Below, piece after piece: positions 45,000-57,403 of a stretch of 64,000 nucleotides of DNA. Location: positions 1,184,344 to 1,248,343 of the forward strand of contig MNCI01006555.1 in NCBI GenBank assembly GCA_015680685.1, given 5' to 3'. The translations under genes were made by a program, and so were the position numbers. Under the pieces are notes generated by a model. It worked only from the letters and a program-made list of their open reading frames with translations. It was not told the origin of the DNA and did not search any database. Numbering within the stretch: position 1 is the stretch's first letter; each line of letters opens with the position of its first letter. Origin of the DNA: Gnetum montanum. Taxonomy: Eukaryota; Streptophyta; Gnetopsida; Gnetales; Gnetaceae.

Positions 45000-47900
45000 G
45001 TAAACTATTAACTTTTAAAAAATATATGATTAGGAATCAATTTTTTAAATACTTTTTTTTCTTTTTATTTAAATCATAGAGGCCAAAAGCATCCTTCCAT
45101 GTAATGCATTTATTATGCATACATAGACAAGAAACTGTAATGATGCCAAATTTACTCCAAGTCGTACATAATTTAGAAGAATTACTTACCCAAGCTCTTT
45201 CATTGAAAGGAAACTGCCATGCCCTAATTTACTTACCATATATTCTAAAACTTTAATATATTTGTAATTTCAATACTTACAAAGCTTGCACCATGTTTTT
45301 TAAATTTGTTTAAAAATTTATGAACTAGGAATAGAAATGACCTAATGAAAAATAAGATAGTAAAGAAAATTGTTAGAAAACTATCTCTTATCATTTTTTA
45401 GGTTTTCCTTGGATAATTTTTTTTCTTAAAAGGAGTATCTAAATATCATCTATATCAATGCACTTTGCAATCCATTTTGCTAAGAAAAAATATCTTGTTT
45501 ATAATAATTAATCAAGCCAAGTCCTTCATCTTTTTTGTTACTAGTGCAAATATTTAAAGATATTTTAGAAAAGTCTTTTCTATGTTGCTTAGTAGACTAA
45601 AAAAATTGATGGATATGATCAATTATATCATAAGAAGTTGTTAAAGGATCCCAAAAATTAAAGTAATAAATATAAGCAAACAAAAACATTTTCTTACTGA
45701 CAAAAACTTTTCTAGCAAGGGTAAAAAAAAATTTTCCATTTATCAAGCATCTTTTCAACTTTAGCAACCACATTATTCCATAAAATATTTAGATTACACT
45801 TAAAAGAAAAAGGCATTTCTAAGATTTTAAACATAGTTTTTTTTTTCAATATTTTCAAGTCTCAATAATAACCTACTTATCAATATTTCCATTACAATAA
45901 AAAATATATTTTTATCAATTAATACAAAAGCTAGATAATATACAGTAGTTATCCACTCTATCTAATAAAATATTAATATATTGCAGAGACTTGTTAATGA
46001 TAAAAATGAATCATCTACAAAGTGCATGTTAAGCAAGTACGTACCTTGATCATCAATTGAAATTTCTTTAATGATATTTCTTTGCAACTCATAATGCAAA
46101 TTATATAAAAGAAAGTCTCTAGTAATAATAAAAAGATAAGGAGAAAAAGGATAAGCTTGAGGAACTAACCGTTGAAGAGAAAAGATTAAACTCAATCTAC
46201 AATTTATAGTAACTTAAGCATTAGCATCATTGAGCAGGGTATGGAAAAGACTAATAAAATAATCACCAAATCACATCTTACGGAGACAAACAATAAAGAA
46301 ATTTCATTCAATTTTATCATAAGATTTGACATAATATAACTTAATAAAAGTAATGTTCTGATTAGTCAAAAGCCCACTGAATTCCATCTTAAGCTACAAT
46401 AACATTATTTAGTATATATCTACATTTAACAAAACCTATATATTCAAGTCTAATAATATCCTCTATAATCTTTTGAACCGCAAACCATGCATTTTAATAA
46501 AATTTTATAAGTGTTGTTAAGAAAAGTAATAAGCCTTCAATTCAAAATATATTAAAGATTACAATTTTTAGGAAGAAGAAAAATCACATATGTATTAATA
46601 TTTTTATCAAATAGAATCTTTATTAATAGCTTATTAGAAAACATGAAAGGGATCATCTCTTATAATGTTTCAATGCTTCTTAAAAAATTCAGTTTGAAAA
46701 CCATCAAATTATGGAGCTTTTACCATCTACTAAATTAAAAGTTACTATGATTTTTTTTTACTGTAATTTTCACTTCAAGAATACTTTGATGTAATTCTAT
46801 TATAAGATGAAGAATAGGTGTACTAGAGGCCTCAAAGGTTTCCTTGCTAAAAACTTTATAAAAAATAAAAGAAAATGATTTTTAAAAAATTTGTTAATAG
46901 TCTCTAGATTTGTACCAATGAAATCATTTATATAAAGCAATTTCAATTTACATGCTTAACCCTTTCTTTTGAGAAATTTCAAAAACTTCTTACAAAGTTT
47001 AGCATTAATTTTTAGCCAAGACATGTGACTTTTAGTAACAGAACTTTTAGTTTCAAAAGAGTCCTAGTATTATTTAGCATAACAAGCTTTAGCCAAGGCT
47101 TTTTAGTTTCAAAATCACAAGAATTCTAGTTTAAATGAATTTGCATTTTCTTAATGATTTCTACAAGCTCTTCTTCAACTTGATTCTTTCACTCAGTAAA
47201 TTTCTTTCCAAACCATCTAGCATAATTTCTAACTCTACAAGTAGTTCGCTACCACCAATCAATCCAACTAATAATACCAGTAGGTTTAATTTCTACATTC
47301 CACAAAGACTTTAAAATATTTTCTCCACTAAGTCCTATGAATATATTAACATTTGTATGAAAAAGCTCTTTCTTTTAAAAGGACAAAGAATTAATCTCAA
47401 AGAGAAAATTACTTATAACAAAATGGTTTGAAAAAGTAATATCTATATGCACTTCTACTTACTTGTAGGATTTCAAAAAGAAATTTCAAAGTTGTAAAAT
47501 CTATCAAGCTAACAATAAATTATATCACTTCTATATTGATAATTACACCAAGTATAATTCTTCACATTTGAATGACATGGAAATAAAGAATTAACATCTA
47601 AAAGAAAATATTTTTCATTAAAATTACACCAATTTTTTTTCTTGAGAGCACATATGAGGAGAAAGATCACCAAGTTTATCTAAATGACTTTTAACTAATT
47701 GAAATCACCTCCAATAATCAAAGGAATACTAGGCAAAGATAGAAAATATTTCCTAACCTCCTATTGATTTTTCAAACTATTAGGAGTATAAATATTACAA
47801 AGTTTGAATTCCCCTTTTTTTAGTATGACAAATAACCCAAATTACTCTCCTAAGATTGTTAGAGCCAAAATTCAAAACTTTTATAATCAAATTTTTATTA

Positions 47901-48780
47901 ACTAAAATAGGAAATTTTCCTTTATTAACTTCATGAGCAGCAGAAAAAATAATGAAGTTCTTTAAAATGCATTTACTAAGAAAATTATATCATGCATTGA
48001 AATCTTAATCTATTGCATGAAAAGAAAATTTGGTAATAAATGTTGGTTTAAAAGATACTTCTCGACAATCTTTGCTCATGACCTATCAAAAAGATCCCAA
48101 ATATTCTATGATAAAGCTAACATTAAAATGTAGGGGAGAAGGCCCTCATCCTTGATGTTTTAAGCTTAATATTTGTTTCAAAACCCATGTCAATAATAGG
48201 TGAAAAAGTGTTATTCAATGAAAAAACATTTGAAACAGCAGCAGAAGTAAAGACAAAAGGAGATATCTTTGGGATTTTTGAATTAAAATCAATATTTGTA
48301 GTTCTCTTTTTGTGTTTTACTTAGAAAAATCCTTTCATATTTGTACATTTATTATTAGTCCCTACTGAAAAGTCTTTGTTCTAAAAAGGGATTCTCTTTA
48401 GATATTAGAAATTTTTTAGCACCTTCAAGGGATATTAAGTAGAATGATTTAAAATACAAAAACTATTTCATTTTATCTATATCTAAACTTAAAAATGGGC
48501 AGGACCTACCACTTATTTACATGTAGCACATGCATTTACACAACAAATATGGGATTCCAGGAAAACATAATAGTGTATAACAATGTATGAAATTATTTAA
48601 AACTCAATAGTTGTTAAACCCCAATCAATAAATATATTAAAAATAAAAATTTGGAGTAAAAAAAGTAAAGAAGAAAGTCTAGAACAACAAAAAGAAAAGG
48701 CCCAATGGTTTTGGAGATGTCTTTTTAGGTTTTTATCCTTACAACCAATTTTGAAATACCTTCCCTCTAGGGTAGGAGGA
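45000..48780 (-). mobile_element. LINE fragment 2: endonuclease and reverse transcriptase (minus strand)
   Basis: A decayed non-LTR retrotransposon. On the minus strand from high to low coordinates there is a low-stop linker (about 48200-48500), then an APE-type endonuclease: a CNIYTPNSLKNQ-like block and IPLIIGGDFN near 47697-47722, then CHSNVKNYTWCNYQYRSD near 47530-47580. RT follows: PFSPYLFIITRDFLLYNL near 46080-46160 and MHFVDDSFLSL (the A/V-D-D box) near 46005-46035. A C-terminal region, TLARKVFVSKKMFLFAYIYY, lies near 45650-45730, with DEGLGLINYYKQD near 45500. Order fits plant L1-type LINEs. Boundaries and target duplications were not identified. Confidence 0.8.
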
Positions 48781-48799
48781 GAATCAAACTTTCCCTCAT

Positions 48800-50275
48800 T
48801 CAGAAATGCCCAAATGGGTTTTCACTTCCTACTAAAGGCTTCTTGTTAATAAAAAATAAAAACTAAAGAGAGAAACATTTAGGAATTCAGCTAAAGTTTC
48901 AACTATTAAATAATGTCACCTTGAATTGACAATGAAAGAAAATTAGTTAGATAATCCTCATGAAAAATCACATTACATCAAAACTTTTAGATGGCATAAA
49001 GAATAAGAGGATGAAAGCAATATAAGTATGAAGAAAAAATCCTTGAAGTTGAAGAGTGTCACTAAATAAAATTTCATCTAATTTTGGTTGAAAACCATGT
49101 AAATACCTGCTACACCAAGTACAAGAAGTATGGGTAAGGGAAAAAGTTTAAAAACAATGGTTGAAAGTATCTTCTATGCTATAAACAGGATGTCTTAGGT
49201 CATGAACACCCAAATGAGAAAACCAAATACCAATACAAAAACCTTGATGAATCAAATATCATAGAAAAACTATTTGAAGAAGTAGTGACATTCTATATTG
49301 TGATTAAGCTTCCAAAGATAATTAAATCTTGATCAAATTCAATATTATAACTAATAAAAGCATACACAATCTTGGACCGATATGGAAAAACATTATTGTC
49401 ATTAATATAAGAAAAATCAAGAAAACCATTATGAGAATCTTGAATAGTTACACTTCTATTTAAACTATTCAAAAGAAATATTAATGTCATAGAGACTTTG
49501 ACACTCAAACTAAGTAATCCAATAATTATGCATGCAAAGAGATGAAAGGAAGAAAATGTCAAACTTACACCTTGTACTACAAAGGCATAGATGCTCAATA
49601 GCTAGTGGTTCATTATTAATGGAAAGCCACTAAGGAGAAATCTTATCAAGAATAGAGGTAGAAATAATAATATTATTGAAGTTTCAAAAATCACTAATAA
49701 AAATCCAAGCCTTCCAAATATGATTTATGACAATAGAATCTAATATAGTAATATCATTGGAAAATGATCCAATTAAAAAAATGAGTATCATTTTAGTAAT
49801 TACTACCTCTAGGCTTACCCATCTAAATGCACTTATGAAAAAGAAGCTTCTAAGGCTTTCCACTAGATAAGAATTTAACCATCCACTTGGCACATAAAAT
49901 AATACCTTTCTTACAACAATTTGCCAATCGTAATCTATCATCCTCTTTGTGAGATGTGTAAATGTTCCAAGCAACAAGACAAAATCCTTTTCTAAAATGG
50001 CTATTACTCTAAAGGAAGTTTTGCGCAAGCTTATTAATGTGATGATATGCAGAAATACTAAGAGTTCAACATGATGAATAATACACATGAGTATGCTAAA
50101 TGATATGCTTACAAACAATAAACTTACTACCAACTGAAAGCTTCTTCTCCTTCTACTTAATAAGTTTTTGTTCAATTTTCTTTACTGTAACATTCCATAA
50201 AGTTTTTGAAGATCTAGCAAAGAAAACAAGAATGCCTAATAATTTGAAAACATCACACTTTTCTACATGCTAAGA
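48800..50275 (-). mobile_element. LINE fragment 1: 3' half of ORF2 (minus strand)
   Basis: The minus strand reads the post-RT region of a LINE ORF2: KTLWNVTVKKIEQKL (about 50160-50205), then INKLAQNFL and FRKGFCLVAWNIYTSHKEDDRL (about 49930-50030), then LCAKWMVKFLSSGKP. A possible cysteine-rich zf-RVT-like tail (TSCTWCSRYLHGF, about 49090-49140) follows. It is cut at 50275 where LTR C begins, so C seems to have inserted into this LINE. LINE 2 carries an equivalent C-terminal region, so this is a separate copy in the same orientation. Large ORFs here in other frames are shadows. Confidence 0.72.
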
Positions 50276-50299
50276 TGATGAATCGTGATTCACCAGGCT

Positions 50300-50390
50300 G
50301 TGATATCAGACCCTCGATATCGGATCCACGATATCGGGTACGCGATATCGCAGCCCAATAACGATATCAGATACACGATATCATGACTCT
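50300..50390. promoter_or_regulatory. Palindromic GATATC array upstream of the TATA box of LTR C
   Basis: Six copies of CGATATCG or its deaminated form TGATATCA, about 12-20 bp apart and directly upstream of the TATA-like box. Equivalent clusters occur at 54474-54556, 60690-60738, 28200-28245 and 27541-27615. Confidence 0.65.
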
Positions 50391-50398
50391 TGTGTGGG

Positions 50399-50408
50399 CC
50401 TATAAATA
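50399..50408 (+). promoter_or_regulatory. TATA-like box of LTR C
   Basis: CCTATAAATA, conserved in position in all family LTRs. Confidence 0.6.
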
Positions 50409-51164
50409 CACATGTAGGCACATGGGAAGAGTCATTTTTTGATGAGTTAATTTAGTATTAGAGTAGAGTCTTTTTGTCATTTTTTCTCAACCCTCTCTCC
50501 CAGTGCATGCCTGCAACGTGATGATTGTAATTTTATGGCACCTTTATTCGAGTGTGACGTACTTGGACATGCACATGACTGAAAATAAAGATCGAGATTA
50601 CTTCATCATTGTAGCATTCACTTAGTTTAATCATTTAATTTTTATTGTTATTTATTACTTTCCTAGTTAATATCTCTTCACCCCAAACTCCTTAAACGTG
50701 GAATGAATACGACTTAATCACAAGCATTTAAGTGTGACTACTTGGTAACCCAGTAGCGTACCTAGGATCTACGCTTGGTAATCCTAATAGTAGTCATGCA
50801 CAAGGTCCAAGATGTATAAGGATGATTAAGGAATGGATGCTCATCACACTTAGGCTAGCTTAGATTCTCTCTCCCTACATCCTATTAGCTTAGATTCTCT
50901 CTCACTTTTCCTCTTAGCTTAATTAAAGATATTTTCCATTGCCTCTAGGAGTAGCACTAGGTTAGAAACCACATCATACACCTCACTCTGGACTAAACCA
51001 TACATAACAAAGCAAATACTAGTCCAGCTAGGAAGACAACAAACTACGATCAATGAGTAACTATCTAGATATCACAACTAGCCCATCTGCAAAGTTTAAC
51101 TAGATTGTGTGTGAAATGTTCGTATTCGTATGGTTGAGTGTGGGGGTACCTCGCCACTCATCAT

Positions 51165-51182
51165 TGGCACCGTTGCTAGGGA
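51165..51182 (+). other. Primer-binding site of element C (tRNA-Asp type)
   Basis: TGGCACCGTTGCTAGGGA, one base after the LTR. It matches TGGCGCCGTTGCCGGGGA except at transitions. Confidence 0.87.
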
Positions 51183-51310
51183 CAGTGCTAGTTATTTAGA
51201 TTAGTTACATCATACAAGATCGCTGTAACAAAGTATTAATGATATATATTTCAAAAAATATAATAAATAATAATAATAATTGCAATTAAATCACACACAA
51301 ATTCACAACC

Positions 51311-53307
51311 ATGTCTCTCTCACAAGACTCTGACAACACAACAACTAGTGAGGCAATTCATTGGAGAACCAACGAATTATATGATGAAGAAGATGAAGTT
51401 TGGAGTAACCAGTTTGATATAGGGGTTTTCTATAAACATAAATGAAGAAAACATTGTCCCAAATCATGAATGCATAGCATACCTAGTGATGATGAACCCA
51501 TACTAGCCACTACAAGCCTAATGGAAATACAAGAGCCTATTCGAATATCCTGCAAGCATCATAAGGAAAGTTGTCTACCCAAGCTTGACTTAAACAACTT
51601 TCCTAATTTTTCAAGAGGCTATGATTTAGATCCACAACAACATTTATGAGCCTTCTACAATGCTTGTGCGTGGAACAACATTGATAATGGATGGTAAAAA
51701 CTTAAGCTCTTTCCTATGACACTCGTTGGCCATGCAAAAGTATGGTATAGGTCGTTAAAACCAAAATCAATATGACGTTGGCCAACAATGGTAGAACTAT
51801 TTAATGAAAGATATCAAAACTTATGAAAGAGTGTCAACCTTGAGGAGACAAATCTAAGAGAGGAAACAAGCACAACATGAACCCTTGGACATGGCCTTAG
51901 AAAGATATTATGCATTGTTAAACAACTGCCTAGGCCATGAGTTCTCTGAGGAGAGGCTAATGTACCACATTATTGATGGGCTCTGTAATGAAACAAGGGA
52001 GACCTAGGGATGTATGCTCGAGGTCAACTATATGAACTACGAACCCATCAAATCCAAGAGATTATCAAGCAAGTAGCAAAAGAAGAAGGAGAAATGGCTA
52101 AATGGGAGAACATTGGAAAATCTCAACAGGCCCAAAACCTTAATTCAACAAGGGTCCATGATAATAAAGAAGAAAAATCAACTCATCTCAAGATGGTGGA
52201 ACCATCTTTGCCAATACTACAATCATTGGATGAAATTGAGGCAAATATCAATAAGATGATGGAATGGATACATGAAAAATCTAGAGAATATGCCAACATT
52301 ATTGGGGATAGAGTTATGATAAACCAAGAATTAGAACAAAATACTCTTAGAAAATCAAAAAGAAGGGTTGAAATAAATAAGAGCTCAACTACCAATCATA
52401 CATATCAATGCATCATTTGCCTATACGATCACCCCAAGGGCCAATGTCCAATCTTGTTACATTTACAAGAGCATTGGGGAAGAATATTACATCCAGAGTT
52501 CATGAAAAAATACTATGTTTAGTCTTAGTGGCAACAATCCCAGTCATGGGGGAGGCCATCCCCAAACTGGTTACACCCTTCGTACAATCTGAACCTAGGT
52601 GCTTATCAAGTTCAACATCCTATTTCTCCCACTAGGTCAACATCCTCTAGCTCACCACACTATTATTATTCTCCTCAATACTATCAACCTGTATCCTCTC
52701 CAATAGGACCACCACCTCATGCACATTACACTTCTCCTCAATTTCAAAATTTTCATCCTTCACCTCCTTCTACATTTCCACCAAGTGTTCCAGAGGGTTT
52801 TTCACCATAGAACCAACCCACGAACATTACTTGTGCTTCTACTGTCAATAGCAATGGGAATCATCCACAACATCATAGGCATCCCTTCTTTAGACATGAC
52901 CGTAAAAAGGGACACCACAGCTCACAAACCACTGCATCTGCCCACTCAGCACAAGTCTAACACTATGGTGCACCTTCCTCTTCGAACCCAATGCCTCATG
53001 TACCTTAGTAGGGCCATCACTCAATACTCCAACAACCATGGGGCCCAATGAATATAGCCACATGGGAAGACATGTTGATCCTTGTGTACCATCTTACGAC
53101 CACAGGTGCCATAGTGGGTCAACCACTCATCAATTAACTACATCTTATAAATTACCCCACTACGCTTACTCTAATCAAGTGTGTGAACCCTAATGGGGTA
53201 AGTATGACCGAGTCCCAATATTTCCAACATGCAAGGATCCCAACTTTCCATTTATTAGTTCTAGCCATGCTCAACCATTTAGTCATGGGGGATATCCTCC
53301 ATTCTAA
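51311..53307 (+). pseudogene. Gag of element C (sister of gag A)
   Basis: The ATG at 51311 (MSLSQDSDNTTTSEAIHWRT) matches the start of gag A. The core near 51590-51990 shares KVWYRSLKPKSI and LMYHIIDGL. The open frame 52010-52522 includes an acidic/basic helical region and a complete knuckle CIICLYDHPKGQC (spacing C-X2-C-X3-H-X4-C). A Pro/Ser-rich tail follows (52600-53000). One frameshift occurs near 51830, and stops are mostly TAG. The frame appears to end near 53305-53307 without protease. Element D starts 430 bp later, so the rest of C cannot be judged. Confidence 0.83.
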
Positions 53308-53740
53308 TAAGCAGAATCAATAAATATTTTTCATTTTCTTCAATTTTACAATTTTTTGTTTTCCAATTTTTTATCTTTTGTTGTTTCATTTATTGTTTTA
53401 CCTTATCATGAGTAATCTCATCTACAAATAAAACACTCATGTGACCATTGGTTGAGGTGTTGTTTTATGCTATCAAGTCTTAGGTGACTAATTATTTGAA
53501 TAGCGAGCCACAACATCCACTTATCCATTCTATTAATAAGAGGTTCTACTCTGGGTACAATGATATTCCTAATCATTAAAACTTACAGTAATTTCTATGC
53601 TCATTATGCCCAAAGTGAAGACGGATGGACCAAGAGGAAATGGTTAGGGTGTGACATCAAGGGGACTTGTGGATTCTCTTTGGTGATGTCTGTGGAAGTT
53701 ACCATGCAACTCAGTTATACTAAGATCCATGTAGATTAAA
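53308..53740 (+). other. T-rich stretch after gag C, no gene seen
   Basis: A T-run-rich segment (53320-53400), then unremarkable sequence up to element D. It could be 3' UTR of element C or the start of a decayed pol region; neither protease nor RT motifs were seen. Confidence 0.4.
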
Positions 53741-54561
53741 TGAAAAATGGGAGTAATAGTACTCATCCATATGAATACAAGCGTTACACGTGCAATCCGA
53801 TCAAACTCCATAGACTAAGTGCCTACACGCATTATGGAACACTTAAGGTTAATCGTCCGTTGTCTTCCCAAACTCACTTGTATTTTTCATGGTTGTATGA
53901 TTGAGTCTGAGGTATGTGATTTTTATATCTTTTATGTTTTATCTCCTATGCTAGTAAGGGAAAGGGTGAAGAGACTAAGTAACTAAATTTAACTAACTAA
54001 GTTCTAATGCCTAGCATCAATATCCGTTCCCACTTGCTGTTCACACCCTGAACTAATGCAACTTTCTGGGATTACCAAACGCTATTCGTTACTGGGATTA
54101 CCAAGCGTAACGCACGTGCTCAAAGTGGTCGTACTGAATGCACTTAACTATGAGAGAAGGGTTGAGAGAGATTTAATTAACTAATAAAGCATTTAAATAA
54201 TGAACAATAAATAATAATAATTAAAGTCCTATTTAGCTTAGTCCATGCACTGCAAGGTTTATCCAAAAGTTCATCTTTATTTCCATACACAAACTTGTGC
54301 TCAGGTACAATATTTGCTCGAATAAATATCTGTTCACTTTGGGAACTCCTACTGCTAGCACATGGAATTATTCTATCTCTAGAGACATAAAACTACAAGA
54401 GTTTCGCTAAGGTCTAGATCTAGATTGAGAAACAAGGGAGAGCCACCTCTTATTTATAGATTTGGCGACATGCTCCGATATCGCGTACATGATATTGCAG
54501 GGGAAGACGCGATATCGCGGGGGATGTGATATCATGGCGGATGCGATATCACGTCCCATCA
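53741..54561 (-). repeat. 3' LTR of element D (left copy)
   Basis: Aligns closely with 59951-60743 from about 53761 on, for example CATAGACTAAGTGCCTACA and CTATTCGTTACTGGGATTAC. U3 has five GATATC-type motifs against three in the right copy; the extra ~32 bp (about 54515-54547) is a local duplication. TATA box on the minus strand at 54460-54469. The first ~20 bp do not match the other copy well. Confidence 0.85.
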
Positions 54562-54573
54562 TACCCCCATGAC
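54562..54573 (-). other. Polypurine tract of element D
   Basis: The minus strand reads GTCATGGGGGTA then TGATGGGACG of the LTR. Confidence 0.7.
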
Positions 54574-55060
54574 TAAATAAAAACTCATTCTCAAGTTCCT
54601 TACAAAATATTGGGAAGGTATGGGATTATTGACTTGAATGGAACTAATGGTGAATGGGACAACATGTGAACATATCATCATTACAGAACATGATAAAATT
54701 GGTGTTCACGACAATAAGAGTGAACACTTTATACATTTTACATCAAGCCTTATTTGGCAGTTGAGAGAGAAGAGAGAAGAGAGAAGAAGTTTGTTGCTGC
54801 CAATGCCAAGATTGCACCTTTCGTTGTCTATCCGTAAGCACGTCATCTATCTCGTTCCTTGCATAGCTACTTCAGCACCGATCCATTCCAAGTGTTCCCT
54901 CTAGATCCAATCCGTTGTTGTATGATTGCCATCTACACACAAAACATAGTCTTATATTAGCAACGGTAGATGAATCACAATGCGGTCGATACCTAGCTTC
55001 GATGAAAGGTCCATTGGTTGAGTTGTGATATGGCTGATTGTGGATTCTGGAGATATAATA
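54574..55060. other. Interior of D without a recognised gene
   Basis: A purine-rich GAGAGAAGAGAG tract near 54763-54790 and a plus-strand open frame (54638-54904) without recognisable features. Possibly foreign sequence captured by D. Confidence 0.35.
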
Positions 55061-55567
55061 ATGGTGACTACCAAAGGTGTAGGGGTTAGGAGAAAATCAA
55101 AAAAATTGGGTCCAGACCCCCATGACTAAGAGCAAACCTCTAGTAGTGATAGAATGGAGAAAGAAAAAGAACAAGAAAGATGGAAAAAAAAGAGACAACT
55201 ATAATGTCGATCAAATGGATATCAAGATGGAAATGAACAAAATAGAATGATGATTGCAGAAATGTTTAAGGGAAAGAATTTAACTAGTGCACCAAATAGG
55301 AATGCCAGTGGGTCCTCCCCAAAGTAGGCTCATTCCCTTAATGCCCTGAAAAACCCACATTCAAAGAGTTCATAGGCTCTAGGAATGTCATTTGGAACAA
55401 GAGTTAAAGTCTTAACCACAAGAATTTACCAAAAAGAAAACATCTACCAAGACATGGACTACTGATACAACCGGCAATGAGGTGATAGATGGGGAAAGAA
55501 GGATGGAAAGAATAGAATGGAATGGAGTCTCAAGAACAAGGTGGTGTATAGCCCCTTGTGTTGTTAA
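55061..55567 (+). pseudogene. Unrecognised ORF antisense to gag-protease of element D
   Basis: An ATG at 55061 opens a 168-codon plus-strand reading that ends at TAA 55565-55567 with six internal stops and no frameshift. The text is basic and hydrophilic (MVTTKGVGVRRKSKKLGPDP; SSSDRMEKEKEQERWKKKRQ; NRMMIAEMFKGKN). It looks like a decayed coding segment rather than chance, because its stops sit in otherwise protein-like text. No family recognised. Confidence 0.35.
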
Positions 55568-56620
55568 TGATTAATGTGACTTAGTAGATCCCATTCCAAG
55601 TCTGGCCTCAACAAACAACATCCAGTGACTTCGCATTAATACATTTGGCCAAGCCATCCACTTGAAGTAACACAAATGCCTCCACCAAAGAGCCACCACC
55701 ATTTTGATGAAACGAAGGAGAGAATAGGAAGCGAGAAGGGCCTTAGTTAGAGGGAACATGTTTTTAGCTCCATAACCAATGCCTGTAGCCTAGATGATTA
55801 TTTAGTCTAAGGGGTGTGCTTTGAATCCTCATTATTATTATTTTATGTTTATACGTGAGAACCACACCATGCAAAGACTTTTTATTTTTATTTTTATTCA
55901 CTCAGCTTCCCGATAATGGAGCAATGTCAGAATGGGAAGAAAAACTTAAGAAGAAAACATTCAATCACCCAAGAGAATGGCCAACACAAATGCATCAAGT
56001 TCCCTTGAAGTCACACCCTTTCCAATCCTTGAGTCCTTCCTTAGTTTGAGAAATACCCAGTCACCAATTCATTGATAGTTCTTATTATTGAGAAAGATGA
56101 TTGTACAGTTCCAAGCCAAGAGAGACCATAGAGATTTATAGATGCATGGATGATGTGGACTCATTGCCTGCTATATCAAAAGAACCATACCTTAGTATCA
56201 ACATCATAACTTAAAGGTAAAAACTAAACATTAGCAATCAATGGAGTATGATTCATACCATCTTTGGAGCACTTATTAAATGACAACTTAAAAAAATGGA
56301 TAACACACACACATACAAAGAAATTAAAAAAGTATAAATGATGTTGTAAAACAAAAACAAGAAAAGTTAAAGAAATTGTAAAATAAAAATGTGTAAAACA
56401 AAAACTTAAAAGAACTGAGGGTCCCAAATGATCAACATAGGTGGCCATATCCCCCATGACTGAATTGAAAGTAAGAGATCCAAAATAATGAGCATCTGTT
56501 TGAATTTCTTAAAAGTGTCCAACTTCTCCCAATTGATGTTTTCAGGTTAAGGGTTGGAAGTTGGCGATGCTCATATTCCAATGTATCTATGCTTTCGTTG
56601 TGGGTGCAGGTTGTTCCCCC
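55568..56620. other. Interior of D, A/T-rich, no recognised gene
   Basis: Short open frames on both strands without motifs. An A-rich/CACA stretch lies at 56285-56400. Polymerase or integrase text was looked for on the minus strand and not seen. Confidence 0.45.
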
Positions 56621-56623
56621 AAT

Positions 56624-57403
56624 TCATTCCATGCATGTTGGTGGGCTGCTCTCTTGATTAGCTGTTAGCCACTGGGTGTTCTCTTGTTGTGTGGTTACTA
56701 CATATAGGCACCTTTGTATCTGAGTTTCTTGGACACACCAGTTGCATGCAGGAGATGCTGAGCATTCCTCCATGTCATCACCCTCTGAGTCACTATATGT
56801 GATGTATGGAACCTTCTTCTTCTTGATCTTTCCATAAATTTTTTCCTTAGATATTTCCAAGGAAAGATTGTGAATCCCTAGGCATGCTTCTATTGTACTC
56901 ATCCATGCCCTTCCCATTATAATTGGGAAGTCCCCTTTATTACTGTTGACTTCTATCACTAGGAAATCATCTAGGTATGACCAACCACACACAGTGGTAA
57001 CAATGTCCTCCACCAATCCCAAGGGAATAGTGATGGACTGGTCAGCCAGCTCTAGTTGAATATTTCTCTTCTTGAGTGGAGGCAGGTTCCATGCTTTATA
57101 CATTTCTCGTGAGATTAAGTTGACTTTGGAACCTGAGTCAAGAAGAGCCTTATGAGATTCATTCCCAACAACTTGGAGATAAATTAAGGGACTCCTAGGG
57201 TCAGAGAATTTCTTGGGAAGGTATCCCACCTTGATCCAGTCAGTAACAATATGTGTTAATATAACCGTATGCGTTGAGCTCTGTTGTTGGTTTGAAGGGA
57301 GCTTTGAAGCCTTATTTGTTGGAGGAGTGATCATAGACTCAACCTCTTGTGGTTGTGAGAGCTTGTTTGGGCTTTTGGTTCTGAAGAAAGGTCTTCTCTT
57401 CAT
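56624..57403 (-). pseudogene. Protease of element D
   Basis: The open minus-strand frame (259 codons) contains HKALLDSGSKVNLIS, with an intact D-S-G active site. NIQLELADQSITIPLGLVED, then WSYLDDFLVIEV and GDFPIIMGRAWMS follow, the usual end of a retropepsin core. It is in the same frame as the end of gag, separated by a single TAA (57430-57428) and 24 sense bases, so gag and protease may once have been one polyprotein. A C-terminal acidic tail with several Cys follows (ECSASPACNWC). It is the best-preserved protein region of the window. Confidence 0.85.

Larger units (their letters stand above)
50276..51163 (+). repeat. 5' LTR of element C (~888 bp)
   Basis: Starts TGATGAATCG and ends CACTCATCA next to the primer site. 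U3 holds six GATATC-centred motifs (50300-50385), then CCTATAAATAC (50399-50409). R/U5 holds TTGGTAACCCAGTAG and TTGGTAATCCTAAT (about 50740-50800). No 3' partner was found in the window. Confidence 0.82.

Noticed and set aside
49293-50175. Minus-strand hydrophobic ORFs that look membrane-like
   Set aside because: They are alternate frames of a decayed LINE ORF2; the LINE reading in neighbouring frames explains the sequence better.
52719-53051. Plus-strand ORF of 110 residues overlapping gag C
   Set aside because: Alternate-frame shadow of the Pro/Ser-rich gag tail; gag A gives the same shadow (25-564).
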